Shown here: positions 47,202 through 55,167 of the stretch, in pieces | How positions within the stretch are numbered: the stretch's first letter is position 1 | Layout of the letters: every line of letters starts with the position of its first letter | NCBI RefSeq assembly: GCF_003351025.1 | Contig: NZ_QPCG01000005.1 | Span: 381,165-445,164 of the forward strand | Reading direction: 5' to 3' | DNA from: Mucilaginibacter endophyticus | GTDB taxonomy: Bacteria; Bacteroidota; Bacteroidia; Sphingobacteriales; Sphingobacteriaceae | DNA: 64,000 nucleotides | Translations under genes and position numbers: made by a program | The notes under the pieces: generated by a model | The model's input: the letters and a program-made list of their open reading frames with translations, nothing else | Told to the model about the DNA's origin: nothing | Database searches by the model: none

Positions 47202-47231
47202 AGGTGAAACGGCACAAAATGTCGGTGAACG
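47202..47231. promoter_or_regulatory. Direct-repeat operator C, candidate LytTR site of sORF2
   Basis: AGGTGAAAC (47202-47210) and CGGTGAACG (47223-47231) are direct repeats exactly 21 bp apart. The proximal repeat starts 32 nt upstream of the end of the minus-strand -7-like box at 47163-47170, nearly the spacing seen for site A. Confidence 0.5.
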
Positions 47232-47268
47232 CATGATCAATCTGGGATAGCGGCTATAAAAGAAGCTT

Positions 47269-47982
47269 TTATGACCAAAATCCTTGCGCCCTGATCTGGC
47301 TTGAGGGATAGCCTTGCAGTTTCAGTAGCTTGCGCAGTTCACCCACCATGGTATGGTTACCGGCAAGATAAAATACCGAATGTTCAAGATTGTATTGCTG
47401 TTCCATTACCCATTGAATAAGGCTGTGATGACCGTACACATCATTGCGTTCAATAGGTTTTAATGGTGATTTAAAATATTCGCCAAATAAACCCCGGTGA
47501 TTTTCATCGGCCATAACTATAGCTCCCGAAAAACGGGTTGCGGGTAATACCATTTGTTGTAAGGCCAGCAGGTGCCCCATGCTGCTTTCGTCGCCAAGGC
47601 CTATTATAGCCGGAGTGCTCGCGGGCGCGTGCCTGGTTGAGCGGATTTTGAAATAATGAATGGGATCGCCGGTTTGTAATTGCTTAGCCCATTTACTACC
47701 CGGGCCGTTGTGCGCCGCGTCAATATAAAGGGTGCAGGTACTGGTTTCGGCATCCCAGCCGGCGGGGGTATAATCGCGGTAGGTAAGGTCGCCAACTTTT
47801 ACTTTTATATAAGGTACCTCGTGCCAGTTTTGCATATCGGCCAGGGGCAAATGCAGGTCGATCTCGATCATGGTCGACGGTTCCCAGTGCCTTACTTCAA
47901 GTACCCGCCCGCTTTGTAAAAGCTGGTTCTCAAACAAGTTGCTTGCCCTTCTTTTTAATTTATGTAGAGTGGATGTTTCCAT
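47269..47982 (-). CDS. Siderophore-interacting protein (FAD/NADPH ferric reductase)
   Basis: This 237-residue cytoplasmic flavoprotein releases iron from ferric siderophores by reduction. The FAD-binding beta-barrel part includes VGDLTYRDYTPAGWD, with the RxYTP-like FAD contact. The C-terminal NAD(P)-binding SIP domain has IIGLGDESSMGHLLAL and SVFYLAGNHTMVGELRKLL near the end. The start ATG at 47982 (METSTLHKL) is preferred over one 8 codons upstream. It lies directly downstream of the AraC regulator on the same strand, which may regulate it in response to iron or siderophore. Confidence 0.9.
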   Translation of the reverse strand: METSTLHKLKRRASNLFENQLLQSGRVLEVRHWEPSTMIEIDLHLPLADMQNWHEVPYIKVKVGDLTYRDYTPAGWDAETSTCTLYIDAAHNGPGSKWAKQLQTGDPIHYFKIRSTRHAPASTPAIIGLGDESSMGHLLALQQMVLPATRFSGAIVMADENHRGLFGEYFKSPLKPIERNDVYGHHSLIQWVMEQQYNLEHSVFYLAGNHTMVGELRKLLKLQGYPSSQIRAQGFWS

Positions 47983-48059
47983 GTTTGTTGTATTTTGATA
48001 ATACAAATAAACACGGAAATTCAGCTCGATGAAATAGTAATTTCGGGGTAAAGATTGGA

Positions 48060-48911
48060 TTATTTACGGTGTTTGTCTCTAAACTCAAGCGGTGTGATAC
48101 ATGCCGATTTTTTAAACAGCCTTGAAAAATAGGTGTGATCATCATAACCCAGCGTATGCGCAATTTCCTTTACGTTGAGCCCGCTGTAATACAATAGCCT
48201 TTTAGCTTCCAGCATTACTTCCTGGGTTATCCAGTAACTTACCGGGAAACCGGTAGTTTTCTTTAATACCTCGTTAAGGTATGATTCCGACACATTGAGC
48301 ATGCCTGCATAAGCCGATGGGCCTTTAACAGTACGAACGTTTCTAAGCAAAAGCTTTTTAAACTGATGCGAAATTTGAGCAGGGCGGGAAAGCTGCTTTT
48401 CGGGCGTATAAACGTTACTAAAGGTAGCTGCGGCCATACCGGCAAAGGATTGTATGAGCGATTGCAAAACCGGTAAAAAGAAAGCGTTGTTGCTATCTTC
48501 GGCATTTTTTTCGCGCAACAGACAAAGGATCTGCTGGTATTGTTTCAATTCATTATCGTTAAGTTGATAAGGCTGCTGCAGAAAAAGCTGGTTCTCGAAA
48601 ATATTCCGGAAATCGGATGGAATATGTTGGGTATCGATAGCAACATACCAGCCGCCGGCAATTGCATTATTTATCCTGTGATGTACTTGCCCCGGCAAAA
48701 TATAATAAAGAGTGTTTTCGCAAAAATGGATCTCGTTAAAATCAATCATTAATGATGCAGTACCGTTTTCAACCAGGAAAAACAAGTAATGATCATCGCG
48801 ATGTGCTCCCATAGGCGGCTTTTTCAAATCTTCTTCGCCGCTTTCAAAGTGCTTAATCTCAAACCCCGAGTTTGTTCGTTCATGTAACTGGTGTACAGGT
48901 ATATCTTTCAT
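48060..48911 (-). CDS. AraC-family transcriptional regulator
   Basis: This 283-residue cytoplasmic regulator has an N-terminal cupin-like ligand-binding domain (HYLFFLVENGTASLMIDFNEIHFCENTLYYILPGQVHH) and a C-terminal AraC-type double helix-turn-helix (about 190-283). The latter contains NVSESYLNEVLKKTTGFPVSYWI and IAHTLGYDDHTYFSRLFKKSACITPLEFRDK. The siderophore-interacting gene lies directly downstream and is a probable target. The ligand may be a siderophore or another iron-related metabolite, which is inference from context. Confidence 0.92.
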   Translation of the reverse strand: MKDIPVHQLHERTNSGFEIKHFESGEEDLKKPPMGAHRDDHYLFFLVENGTASLMIDFNEIHFCENTLYYILPGQVHHRINNAIAGGWYVAIDTQHIPSDFRNIFENQLFLQQPYQLNDNELKQYQQILCLLREKNAEDSNNAFFLPVLQSLIQSFAGMAAATFSNVYTPEKQLSRPAQISHQFKKLLLRNVRTVKGPSAYAGMLNVSESYLNEVLKKTTGFPVSYWITQEVMLEAKRLLYYSGLNVKEIAHTLGYDDHTYFSRLFKKSACITPLEFRDKHRK

Positions 48912-49019
48912 TTTGCCGGGCAGCTGTTGTATTAATTGTGTTAACGTAATCTTTAGCCGGTTTGATGCAATTGTTTCACTGCTAAATATCTTCTTTTATA
49001 CTATGGGTAACTACAGCGC

Positions 49020-49346
49020 TTACTTGCCGCCTTCTACCATCGCGTAAATTTCCTGCATATAAATGGCTTCATCCATTGAGGCATGAAAATCTTCCCATTC
49101 ATCAACGGTAAAAGTAAGCTGTATATCATTAACCGGCGTACGCATTACCACACGCTCCTGTCCGTCGGGAAAAGGGAAAGAATGGTCGCTGAATTCAAGA
49201 TCGATAGTGAAATTTTTAAACTGGATAAATTGCTCCGGGTTAAAGCTAAGGATCAGGTTATGGTGCCATATAAATATGCATTGGCATTCGGAGCAGCGGC
49301 TTACTACCGATGTTCCCTTTTGGCTGAGTATTTTAGCATCGCACAT
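49020..49346 (-). CDS. Small Cys-containing protein, DUF6686-like
   Basis: This 108-residue cytoplasmic protein opens MCDAKILSQKGTSVVSRCSECQCIFIWHHNLILSF. It has a CxxCxC cluster (RCSECQC) that resembles a small metal-binding N-terminus, followed by NPEQFIQFKNFTIDLEF and a C-terminal acidic region (VDEWEDFHASMDEAIYMQEIYAMVE). The layout matches the DUF6686 family of Bacteroidota, as far as I can recall. Function unknown. It is monocistronic, with a 73-nt gap to the DUF6607 gene. Confidence 0.65.
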   Translation of the reverse strand: MCDAKILSQKGTSVVSRCSECQCIFIWHHNLILSFNPEQFIQFKNFTIDLEFSDHSFPFPDGQERVVMRTPVNDIQLTFTVDEWEDFHASMDEAIYMQEIYAMVEGGK

Positions 49347-49436
49347 AAATTCCGGTAATTTAATTTGAATTGGTGCCTGCTCTGCCGGTTAAGTGTTTGA
49401 TGAAAACTACTTAAATGCAGAACAGGACTTTATATT

Positions 49437-50360
49437 TTAAGCATTAGTAACCAAATAGTTGTTGATAAGCTTTCGGGCTTCTGTTTTACTTTTTTGTGCA
49501 TCCCATTTTTCTTTTGCCGATTGATCGGCAAGGTCAAACAGGCGTTCGTAAAGCAGTTTGCCGTCTACTTTTCCTTTTAGTTTAACAATGGTATTTTGCG
49601 CATAAACCTCGTCCCATACCTGGCGTACGGCTGTCCAGTAAGGCTGCTGTTTTTGCCACCAGCCCTTTGCAAAGGCAAATCTGGCTTCATCTGTTTTGGT
49701 AAATTCTTCATAGCCTTTTTCGCGTACAAGAAGTTTATCGTTACCTGCCGAGCGGATTATTTTTTGGTTATCCTGCTCAAACATCCATCCGTTTGGAGTT
49801 AAATAGATACGGTTGCCGCGTCGTAATACATTATAATCGCTGCGCTTGGTAAATTCACGGCGGGGCAGGGGCGAGTCGCATTCGCTTTGCCAAAAGTGTT
49901 TTCCATCAGCATGTACCCAGGTGCCAATACTTTCATACCGCGGACTGTCATCAACCTGAAAAACCTTTTGTACCCAGCGGCCTTTTGCTTCGGCGGGCTT
50001 TAGTGTGCCCTTTTTCCAGGTACTGCTTTGATCGAAGTTAAGCAGGGTGGGCTCCTCGTACACCCAGTCTTCACGCCAATGTTTTATTACTGCAGAATCA
50101 CCAATCACCAATAAATGCTGTATAACTATTTTTTTGGGAGAATCTTCTTCAACAGCGGCCCATTCGTAGCCCCATGAGTGGTATTGCGGATGATTGCGAT
50201 AAGCGGTATCAGGAGAAAAGGTTTCGGCATAATCAAAAGTAACTTTATAAAAACCACCAAGCGCACGGATGGCCGCGCGGTCCTGTTCTAATTTTGATTG
50301 TGCTTTAACACTAATCTGAACCGCACTTAGCAATACTAACAGGTAAAGGACTTTTTTCAT
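49437..50360 (-). CDS. DUF6607 secreted protein
   Basis: This 307-residue exported protein has a signal peptide (KVLYLLVLLSAVQISVKAQ, cut near residue 20). The mature part starts with QDRAAIRALGGFYKVTFDYAETF, diagnostic of DUF6607, and carries many aromatic and acidic motifs (WREDWVYEEPTLLNFDQSSTWKKG, RRGNRIYLTPNGWMFEQDN). DUF6607 members are often beside iron or haem TonB receptors. Here no receptor is adjacent, though iron-uptake genes lie on both sides at a distance. Exact function unknown. Confidence 0.85.
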   Translation of the reverse strand: MKKVLYLLVLLSAVQISVKAQSKLEQDRAAIRALGGFYKVTFDYAETFSPDTAYRNHPQYHSWGYEWAAVEEDSPKKIVIQHLLVIGDSAVIKHWREDWVYEEPTLLNFDQSSTWKKGTLKPAEAKGRWVQKVFQVDDSPRYESIGTWVHADGKHFWQSECDSPLPRREFTKRSDYNVLRRGNRIYLTPNGWMFEQDNQKIIRSAGNDKLLVREKGYEEFTKTDEARFAFAKGWWQKQQPYWTAVRQVWDEVYAQNTIVKLKGKVDGKLLYERLFDLADQSAKEKWDAQKSKTEARKLINNYLVTNA

Positions 50361-50766
50361 GAACTAACGGATTGCTGTAATGTATTAACAGCAACAAAGG
50401 AATGTCTTATTTAGAATAAATCCAAATAAAAATAAAAAAAGCATCTTGCTTATTTAACCAATTTAATTAAAACAATTTGCCATGGGCATACTTACTATAA
50501 AATTATGTACCCTAATGCAGGCATATTGAAACAATTGTAAGGCAGGCGTTTGCAAGGGTTTTCTACTCAACATCAACCCTTAATATTTTATTCATTTTAT
50601 TCATCTTGGTAGTTTGGCCTGTCAATAACTATATTTAAGCATAATTATTTTGTTAATTATAAGCAAGCCTGTACAGGTAAAGTATATAAAACAATAAATA
50701 TTATTCAGCGTATTATTGGTGTACCCCCTTAACGATAATAAGTTTTGCTGAGTTGAAACGCCAATT
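50361..50766. other. 406-base AT-rich gap before the NACHT gene
   Basis: This AT-rich stretch contains TTCCTTTG on the minus strand near 50396-50389, a probable -7 box of the DUF6607 gene, and AT tracts before the NACHT start. I see no open frame of coding quality, no tRNA and no clear repeat. The upstream region of the NACHT gene lacks a canonical TAnnTTTG box. Confidence 0.5.
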
Positions 50767-53304
50767 ATGACGAGTTTTTCAAAACATTATTCAGAGAACT
50801 TAAAAAATTCTGTTCTTGCTGTTGCGGGGTTATCAAATATAGCTCCGGCCGATTGTAAGATGCTGGAAGCTTTAATTCTCGAAAAAACCAAACAACGGGT
50901 TAGCGAAACAACGCTAAAACGGATCTACGGTTTTGCGTATAGTAAATTCAACCCTTCCATGTTTACCCTCAATACCTTATCGCGCTATTGCGACTATGAG
51001 GGTTGGGATGATTTTTGCAGAAAGCAGGAGGCCGAATCCATAAAGCAAAGCGGCACTACTGTTGATTGGGACCTGTTAAAAGCCAACGCGGGTAAAATAA
51101 CTTCTTTTACGCTGCAGGCAATTAAAAATAAAACCGGGATACCTTATCCTCAAACTATCAGACGCCAGTTTATTGATGATCATTTTGCCGCCTTTTTGCA
51201 GGGAAATTATACTGCAAGCGTGATTACGGCCCCCGCAGGGTATGGTAAAACAGTAGCGCTTTGCCATTGGGTTGATGAAAAAATACACCAAATAGGCAAT
51301 GACATCATACTGTTTTTTAGCAGCAGTGCTTTAATGAACGTTTTTCTAAGCGGTCGCGATTTGAACGATTGGATGCTTGGCCTGCTTGGTTATTCAACGG
51401 AAGAAGATATTGTAGCCCTGCTTGACGTAAAGCAACGTAAGGAAGGGCGGTTTTTCCTGATTGTTGATGGCGTTGACGAGCACATGTTTAAGAACGATCA
51501 GTTTCAATTGGTTATAAACCAACTGGTTGATATTTTTTCCTTTTACCAGTCGCATGAATGGTTTAAACTGGTTTTAACCATGCGTTCATCAACCTGGATG
51601 AACTATAAGCATTTGATTGAGATGGGGCAGAGCCCCTGGTTTGAAGGTTTTTTCAGTTCGCACAATCAGCCGTCAAATGTACCGCTGTTCAGTATCCAGG
51701 AAATAAAAGAGCTTTGTATTAAAATTAATCCGGCCATAAAAAGCTTTATAGCGATAAATGTGGTCGAAAACTTTAATCACCCGTTATATTTTCAGTTCTA
51801 CTATAAGCAGCATAAGAAAAACTTTTCGCTCAATGATGTTGATCACGTGAGTGTTTATGAACTTATATCAAACTTTGTTTTAAACAAAGTTTACATGGGC
51901 CAGTATTCGGCCGATAAAATTTACCTGATCCAGGCTATAGTTGAGCAGATGGATTTTGAAAATGGTGTATTTGAGGCCAGCAAGCTTGGGCTTATCAATG
52001 TTATAAAGCAATATAACCATGCCTATCTCGAACTGTTGAGCATTGGTTTTATCCGTGAGCTTAACACCAGCAGCGATTTTGAATACCGTGCGTCCATTGA
52101 GTTTAGCAACGATCATTTTTTTGAGTTTTCGATAAGCCGGTATCTCCTTCATAATAATGATAACCTTTTTAATATCGACCTGATAAATATTATTAATAAA
52201 TATTTTACTGGGGAGCGTAAGTTATCCATATTAAAATGGAGCATCATTTATGCTATTAAAAGCGGGCAGCAGGAAAGCTTTCAGCTTTTATCACAAACCC
52301 GCCTTACTACCAGCGAAAAATCAGATCTGATCATTTTTTTGGGTGATTTATTAGAAAAAGAATTAAGTACTTTAAAAGATACCGAAACGCTTGTACAATA
52401 TTTTAAACAGGATTGCAGCGATGAACTGTTTGATTATTTATTTGGCCTGGAGTTTATTCATAATGATTATGCCAAAACGCTGCACACGCTGCTCAAGTTT
52501 GAGCTTTCGGACAAAAAGAAGATCCTGGTGTATACCGCCCTTGCTACAATAAGTGTAATAGGGCTTGAAATGAACAAACTGGAAGAGTATCTTAAAATAA
52601 TGAGCGGCTTTGGCGCTGTGAGCTATTATGAGTTTTCGGTTAATCCTTTAAAATGTATCAATACCATATATCAGTTTCTTAAGTATGGTATTGTTAACAA
52701 GGAGTTTTTTAAGGAACTCACAAGGTTTTATTTTCAACCACCGTTGCACCTGGAACAGTCAGGTTCAAATGACCTGGTACTTTTGTTAGCAGCGCACACT
52801 TTAAGGATTTGCAATAAGCCGTTGAAAACATTGCGTTTTATTGCAATGCTGGAAAAATATTACCGGCCTGTTAGCAATACTATGTGTGTATACTGCTTTT
52901 TTTTGAAACGAATAAAAACGGAAGAATATCTTGCCCTCGGGCAGACAAATAAGGCTATGGAGCTATATTTTGAATTGGATGACGCTTACAGGCATGCCGA
53001 TGGGGCCTTTACCCCGCTTATGATCACATCATTCAATTGTATTAAGATCATAGTTGATTTTAATTACAAGCAACTTTCATTAACCGATGATACAATGGAA
53101 GAATGGGCAAACCTCATTATTAACGAAATGGAGTATAAGCTATCACGGGTATATATGTTTGCTTTTTTACTAAGAAACCAGCACCATATCAAACAGCCGC
53201 CCGAACGGGTTTATAAACATATTAACTATATGTTTTTAAAAACGATGAGCGAAAGCGGTTTACGGGCTGATATTTTTTTAAAGCAAAACAGTTTTACAAG
53301 CTGA
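50767..53304 (+). CDS. NACHT-type STAND NTPase with N-terminal HTH-like domain
   Basis: This 845-residue cytoplasmic protein has three parts. Residues 1-85 match a Bacteroidota-type small domain with helix-turn-helix character (EKTKQRVSETTLKRIYGF, then TLNTLSRYCDYEGWDDF). Residues about 140-410 are a STAND NTPase with Walker A APAGYGKT (155-162) and Walker B FFLIVDGVDE (DGVDE at 234-238), the NACHT-type DGxDE motif. Residues about 410-845 are helical and likely a sensor region. NACHT proteins in bacteria include anti-phage (NLR-like) sensors, but an effector domain is not recognised here. It is convergent with the DUF892 gene, with an 11-base overlap at the 3' ends. Function unproven. Confidence 0.85.
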   Translation: MTSFSKHYSENLKNSVLAVAGLSNIAPADCKMLEALILEKTKQRVSETTLKRIYGFAYSKFNPSMFTLNTLSRYCDYEGWDDFCRKQEAESIKQSGTTVDWDLLKANAGKITSFTLQAIKNKTGIPYPQTIRRQFIDDHFAAFLQGNYTASVITAPAGYGKTVALCHWVDEKIHQIGNDIILFFSSSALMNVFLSGRDLNDWMLGLLGYSTEEDIVALLDVKQRKEGRFFLIVDGVDEHMFKNDQFQLVINQLVDIFSFYQSHEWFKLVLTMRSSTWMNYKHLIEMGQSPWFEGFFSSHNQPSNVPLFSIQEIKELCIKINPAIKSFIAINVVENFNHPLYFQFYYKQHKKNFSLNDVDHVSVYELISNFVLNKVYMGQYSADKIYLIQAIVEQMDFENGVFEASKLGLINVIKQYNHAYLELLSIGFIRELNTSSDFEYRASIEFSNDHFFEFSISRYLLHNNDNLFNIDLINIINKYFTGERKLSILKWSIIYAIKSGQQESFQLLSQTRLTTSEKSDLIIFLGDLLEKELSTLKDTETLVQYFKQDCSDELFDYLFGLEFIHNDYAKTLHTLLKFELSDKKKILVYTALATISVIGLEMNKLEEYLKIMSGFGAVSYYEFSVNPLKCINTIYQFLKYGIVNKEFFKELTRFYFQPPLHLEQSGSNDLVLLLAAHTLRICNKPLKTLRFIAMLEKYYRPVSNTMCVYCFFLKRIKTEEYLALGQTNKAMELYFELDDAYRHADGAFTPLMITSFNCIKIIVDFNYKQLSLTDDTMEEWANLIINEMEYKLSRVYMFAFLLRNQHHIKQPPERVYKHINYMFLKTMSESGLRADIFLKQNSFTS

Positions 53305-53842
53305 TAGCCGCCCGTTGGTTATTATCATATTTTGCCGATAAAAAATCATAAAGCTTATGCCTGGTTTTTGAGTTGCTCAAATGCTCATTCAAAAAACGGA
53401 TCATTGGCTCATTGTTTTTTTCAATAGCGGTTAATTGTAATATCTGCATCGAGTTTTTTTCGATATCTGAAACATATTCCAGGTATGAAAGGATGCACAT
53501 ATCGCGCAGCACTTCATCGTCGCTATGCTGGTGTATGTTTGTAAATTCATCTTCGAGTAAAGAGATGAGGCCGCCGCAATTTTCAAATGAGTAACGTTTT
53601 TGAAGCTGCGCATAAACGCCATCCATACGCGCAATTTGTTTTTCGGCGTCGCTAAGTGTTTCTTTTATCGGAGTATCAAGATCCTTAAAGCTATCGGTAT
53701 CTGCAATTTCCAAAAGTCGTTCGGCCAGGTGTGCTTTGGCGCAATAAATCCTGTTCAGGTGTTCTGTAAAAAAAACTGTTAATTTATCAGACGCCCATTG
53801 TGCTGGGTAAGGGGGTACCATACGGGGTGTTTTTTTAGTCAT
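53294..53842 (-). CDS. DUF892 (YciE/YciF-like) ferritin-like protein
   Basis: This 182-residue cytoplasmic protein has the ferritin-like pattern of DUF892: LTVFFTEHLNRIYCAKAHLAERLLEIADT near the start, a helix with EKQIARMDGVYAQLQKRY, GGLISLLEDEFTNI with Glu residues that may bind metal, and LRDMCILSYLEYVSDIEKNS. The family responds to stress in enterobacteria but the function is unknown. Its C-terminal codons overlap the 3' end of the NACHT gene on the other strand. The pair is convergent and not an operon. An AT-rich, 634-base gap lies upstream. Confidence 0.8.
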   Translation of the reverse strand: MTKKTPRMVPPYPAQWASDKLTVFFTEHLNRIYCAKAHLAERLLEIADTDSFKDLDTPIKETLSDAEKQIARMDGVYAQLQKRYSFENCGGLISLLEDEFTNIHQHSDDEVLRDMCILSYLEYVSDIEKNSMQILQLTAIEKNNEPMIRFLNEHLSNSKTRHKLYDFLSAKYDNNQRAAISL

Positions 53843-54476
53843 TAAGTGTAATATCAGTCATAGTTAAATAATAATGCCACTGCCGCGTTGCAGGTTTTGT
53901 TTATAGGGTTGTATGACCGATAAAACAGGGGAATGGATATTGATAGGAAATAACTAACCGGATATCCGGCTTTTAGGGTAATTTGAGCAAATGCTAATTG
54001 TGCTAAAGTTATTTCTTGTTATGATTAAATAACAAGTTTATGCAATATTCATTCTTTAATGTGACGCTTGAAATAACCAGTGGTTTATCTCAATAATCGT
54101 CAGGACATTATTAAATAAATCTACAATACGCAGGTCAAAACGCGTACCGATTTTGTTACATCTACGTAAAAAATGTGATTGTAATATATAAGTTACCTTC
54201 TTTTGTAAATTTTTATGCGTTTTTGAAAGTCATTTTCGCGACAGTTATAAAACTATAGCACACGTATCTTATTAACATATGTTTGTATACATGATTATGT
54301 ACAAAGTGTGGTGAAAATGAACGAGTATGTTATGTTGGTGCAGTTTTGTTCCCTCAATAATGCGTTTATCCAGAATTTATCCAAAATTAATTATTCGGGT
54401 TTAATGTTTTTAACATATAAATTATTTTATCCTTAAAATTTTGTGTAGCATTGCTACTGTTTAGAACGATTATTGA
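53843..54476. other. 634-base AT-rich divergent gap
   Basis: This is the longest gap in the window without a repeat. It holds a small hairpin (CTTGTTAT at 54015-54022 with ATAACAAG at 54029-54036), and several AT tracts. A 39-codon open frame starts at 54317 with no supporting feature, and I reject it. It must carry the promoters of the DUF892 gene and of the secreted protein at 54477. Confidence 0.5.
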
Positions 54477-55031
54477 TTGAAAAAGACCTTTGCCATAGTA
54501 ATGCTAATTACTCATATGCTCAATTTACTTGGGTATATGGCGCTCAATCAATATTTTGCCAATAAAAATAATGGGATAATTGCCAGGCAAATTGCCAAAG
54601 GCAAATACAACACCCGTGATCTGATCGAAATTAAGATCAAACAAAATTTGCCTTTTATACACGACTGGGAAGATTATGTAAACATTGCCGGGCAGCTCCA
54701 GTTGGATGGCGTTGCATACAATTACGTGAAACTAAGAGTTACCCGCGATACGGTTTATGTTCAGTGTATTCCGAACTATGAAACAACAAAATTGCTGAAC
54801 GAGAACGTGATCTGCGCCAAGAAGCTCGATACAACACCTATCAGTAAGCGCAATCACGAATCGTCAGAAAAGAAACTTGGGAGCGATGCTAAGTATAATT
54901 GCCCCGAAATTTCGTACTCGTTCATAAAACCAGCCGAGCCTGTTCAGGTTCCCGGTACATTTGTTTATATCAGTATTCCCGATGCCTTTGTATCCGTTGG
55001 CGGCCAGCCTCCGGAAATGGCACATGCCTGA
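54477..55031 (+). CDS. Exported protein with TTG start, FecA-receptor neighbour
   Basis: This 184-residue protein starts at a TTG codon (54477-54479), since no ATG lies before the signal-like helix KKTFAIVMLITHMLNLLGYMA. The mature part contains KQNLPFIHDWEDYVNIAG and C-terminal YSFIKPAEPVQVPGTFVYISIP, with Cys residues in VQCIPN and VICAKK and NCPEI that could be metal ligands. Such proteins often precede TonB receptors in Bacteroidota, and it lies 136 nt before the FecA-like gene. Function unknown; a role in uptake or regulation of that receptor is inferred. Confidence 0.6.
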   Translation: MKKTFAIVMLITHMLNLLGYMALNQYFANKNNGIIARQIAKGKYNTRDLIEIKIKQNLPFIHDWEDYVNIAGQLQLDGVAYNYVKLRVTRDTVYVQCIPNYETTKLLNENVICAKKLDTTPISKRNHESSEKKLGSDAKYNCPEISYSFIKPAEPVQVPGTFVYISIPDAFVSVGGQPPEMAHA

Positions 55032-55167
55032 ATTTATAGCTGATAATTAATCTGTTCTGCTCACCCATGATGAATGGCATAATATGCTATGCAATTTGCT
55101 ATGCTTATATATGATTCTGGTTGTTGCAGCTGAACAGTATACCCCTAATATTTTTCAATTTGAATAA

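Noticed and set aside
54317..54436. 39-codon plus-strand frame in the 634-base gap
   Set aside because: No homologous partner in the window, mixed composition, and AT-rich sequence makes chance frames of this size likely.
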